Assembly: GCA_030017475.1 (NCBI GenBank)
Contig: JASEIO010000028.1
Location: forward strand, 1 to 6,940
DNA length: 6,940 nt
From: a bacterium
Lineage (GTDB): Bacteria > UBA9089 > JASEIO01
Direction of reading: 5' to 3'
The notes beneath the pieces were generated by a model, which ran no database searches, had not been told where the DNA came from, and saw nothing but the letters and a program-made list of their open reading frames with translations. Both the position numbers and the translations under genes were made by a program. Below, piece after piece: positions 5,060 through 6,940 of this stretch (position 1 is its first letter; every line of letters starts with the position of its first letter).

Positions 5060-6940
5060 ATGTGGTTAAAAAGATTAAAGAATCTGTTAGGTGAAAAGAT
5101 GTTTAAGGGAGGAAGAACTATTTTGCCATTAATTGACATGGGGTGTATCTTTATCTCTATTATGCTTGCGTTTTTGATAAGATTTGAAGGAGACATACCA
5201 ATAGGATATCTATCCGGTCAAGAACCTGTTTTCTTCCTTTCTTTAGTTGTATACTTAGTTGTATTTTATTTTTTTAAACTTTATAGGAGAAGAGTGAGAT
5301 ATTTCTCAATAGATGATGCCTATTCCGTAATTAGAGCAATAACCATAGGTACTATGCTCGTGGTCCTTATTCAGTTTATTTTTGCTGGAGCCATCATTTT
5401 CCCCCGGTCTGTTATAATACTAACATGGTTATTGAGTATATTCACGATTGGTGGGATAAGAGTTGGCTATAGAATGTTAAATTTAAGGATACAGAATTGG
5501 ACAAGACGAGTTTATAATCCCAATTTAAAAAGGGTTTTGATTATAGGTGCAGGGAAGGCTGGTGAAAGGATTTTGTCTGATATTAAGCTACATCCAGAAT
5601 TAGGATATCTACCTGTTGGCTTTATTGATGATGATCCAAGGAAGCAAGGTCTTTATATCCATAAGGTAAAGGTTTTGGGAGCTATAGCAGATCTAAATAA
5701 AGTCCTGAATTCAGTAAGTGTTGATGAAGTAATCATTTCAATGCCCACAGCAGATGGGGAGATAATTAGGAAGGTGGTTGAGTTATGTGAGGCGTTACAT
5801 GTCAAACCCAAGGTTCTCCCAGGGCTATTTGAGATTATGGAAGGAACTATAAATATTAGAGATGTAAGAGAGGTAGAGGTAGAGGATCTTTTAAGAAGGA
5901 AACCAGCAAGGATTGATATAAGGAGTATATCTGCCTACCTTTATAACCGAAGAATCTTAGTAACAGGGGCAGGGGGTTCCATAGGGTCAGAACTATGTCG
6001 TCAAATAATGGCATTCGATCCTTCCTTCTTAATGATGTTAGACCATAATGAGAGCAGTATCTTTGATCTCGAACTTGAGTTAAGATTAGATCATCAGGAT
6101 AGAGAATCCTCACTAATTCCTATTATCGCTGACATAAATGACTATAGTAGAATGAAAAGGCTCTTTCAGGAATATCGGCCAGAGATTGTTTTTCACGCCG
6201 CAGCCTATAAACATGTGCCACTGATGGAGTGTAACCTTGAGGAGGCAATCAAAAATAATCTCTTAGGAACCAAGACAATGGCTGAGTTGTCTAACCAATT
6301 TAAGGTAAAGAGATTTGTTTTTATCTCTACTGATAAGGCAGCCAATCCTATAAATATCATGGGTGCTTCGAAAAGGGCATCTGAGGTCCTCATTCAATCC
6401 ATGGATCCCTATAGCGAAACAAAGTTCATAGCGGTAAGGTTTGGAAATGTTTTAGAAAGTCAAGGAAGTGCTGTTCCATTATTTAAAAGGCAGATTAAAA
6501 GAGGCGGACCTATTACTATCACCCATCCTGAAATGGAGAGATATTTTATGACTATATCTGAGGCAGTTCAGTTAGTCATCCAGGCAGGGGCAATGGGAGA
6601 AGGTGGCGAGATATTTATTCTAGATATGGGAAAACCAGTAAAGATAGTAGATTTGGCAGTGGATCTTATCAAATTATCTGGATTTGAACCACATAAGGAT
6701 ATTAGGCTTAAGTTTACAGGAATAAGACCAGGGGAAAAGTTAAAGGAGGAACTTTTAGGGGATGGGGAAGAGACTGCATCAACATCCCATAAAAAGATCT
6801 TAGTTGTTAAATCCTCATCTCCCCTTGAGAAGATTGATGTTCTTTATGATAAACTAACAAAGATAGAGAAGATCTTACAAGATGGAGATATTGAGGGTAT
6901 AAAAAAAGCGATAGCTGAAATTGTTCCTACATATAACCCA
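5060..6940 (+). CDS. Membrane-bound UDP-GlcNAc 4,6-dehydratase, WbpM/PglF/CapD type (3' partial)
   Basis: The frame starts at ATG 5060 and stays open to the window edge: 627 residues, no stop seen. It should convert UDP-GlcNAc to a UDP-4-keto-6-deoxy sugar at the inner membrane. Four hydrophobic segments lie near 23-41, 56-73, 92-114 and 117-135. A first Rossmann-like domain has IIGAGKAGERIL (161-172). The catalytic SDR domain begins ILVTGAGGSIGSELCRQI (299-316), followed by HAAAYKHVPLME (379-390), FISTDKAANPINIMGASKRA (421-440), VRFGNVLESQGS (459-470) and GIRPGEKLKEEL (554-565). The catalytic set is S423, D425/K426, M434 and K438. Met replaces the usual SDR tyrosine, as known for WbpM (S-M-K). 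GGAGG at 5043-5047 is twelve bases upstream, a little far. The ending EIVPTYNP resembles the family's C-terminus, so few residues are probably missing. PglF-like versus QuiNAc/FucNAc-pathway use cannot be separated. Confidence 0.94.
   Translation, partial: MWLKRLKNLLGEKMFKGGRTILPLIDMGCIFISIMLAFLIRFEGDIPIGYLSGQEPVFFLSLVVYLVVFYFFKLYRRRVRYFSIDDAYSVIRAITIGTMLVVLIQFIFAGAIIFPRSVIILTWLLSIFTIGGIRVGYRMLNLRIQNWTRRVYNPNLKRVLIIGAGKAGERILSDIKLHPELGYLPVGFIDDDPRKQGLYIHKVKVLGAIADLNKVLNSVSVDEVIISMPTADGEIIRKVVELCEALHVKPKVLPGLFEIMEGTINIRDVREVEVEDLLRRKPARIDIRSISAYLYNRRILVTGAGGSIGSELCRQIMAFDPSFLMMLDHNESSIFDLELELRLDHQDRESSLIPIIADINDYSRMKRLFQEYRPEIVFHAAAYKHVPLMECNLEEAIKNNLLGTKTMAELSNQFKVKRFVFISTDKAANPINIMGASKRASEVLIQSMDPYSETKFIAVRFGNVLESQGSAVPLFKRQIKRGGPITITHPEMERYFMTISEAVQLVIQAGAMGEGGEIFILDMGKPVKIVDLAVDLIKLSGFEPHKDIRLKFTGIRPGEKLKEELLGDGEETASTSHKKILVVKSSSPLEKIDVLYDKLTKIEKILQDGDIEGIKKAIAEIVPTYNP

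Noticed and set aside
5866-5887. Short GAGGTA-type direct repeat in the dehydratase gene.
   Set aside because: It encodes REVEVEDLL, a conserved segment of the family; it is coding sequence rather than a functional repeat.

Overview
The window is a 6.9-kb piece of an AT-rich bacterial cell-surface polysaccharide locus. All supported genes lie on the + strand and read in one direction. In order they are: the 3' end of an O-antigen ligase/polymerase-like membrane protein, a family 4 glycosyltransferase (GT4), a D-glucuronyl C5-epimerase-like protein, a PIG-L/LmbE-type deacetylase, a DegT/DnrJ/EryC1-family PLP aminotransferase, a WbqC-family protein, and a WbpM/PglF/CapD-type membrane UDP-sugar 4,6-dehydratase that is cut off, probably near its C-terminus, by the window edge. 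Functions are assigned by motif recognition only; no database search was run.

Layout: gaps are very short. The GT4 and epimerase genes are 14 bases apart. The epimerase stop abuts the deacetylase start (TAG|ATG). The aminotransferase and WbqC genes share an ATGA overlap, and 22 bases separate WbqC from the dehydratase. I see no terminator, RNA gene, mobile element, CRISPR array or minus-strand gene. No stretch over 300 bases lacks a gene. The spacing fits a single operon.

How the genes may work together (inference): the dehydratase, aminotransferase and WbqC protein look like a nucleotide-sugar module. It would make a 4-keto-6-deoxy sugar, aminate it, and possibly acylate or aminoacylate the new amine. 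The GT4 would add a sugar to the growing repeat unit, and the ligase/polymerase-like protein would polymerise or transfer the glycan. The C5-epimerase next to a deacetylase is the most unusual part. In animals, GlcNAc N-deacetylation and glucuronyl C5-epimerisation are consecutive steps of heparan sulfate maturation. A bacterial polymer containing uronic acid and amino sugar, modified in a comparable way, is a reasonable but untested reading.

Organism: Shine-Dalgarno sites, Wzy/WbpM-type genes and an operon layout point to bacteria. Arginine codons are dominated by AGA/AGG and isoleucine ATA is frequent, as often seen in AT-rich thermophiles or deep-branching lineages, but I cannot name a taxon. 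Base composition looks even across the genes, with no obvious recent insertion.
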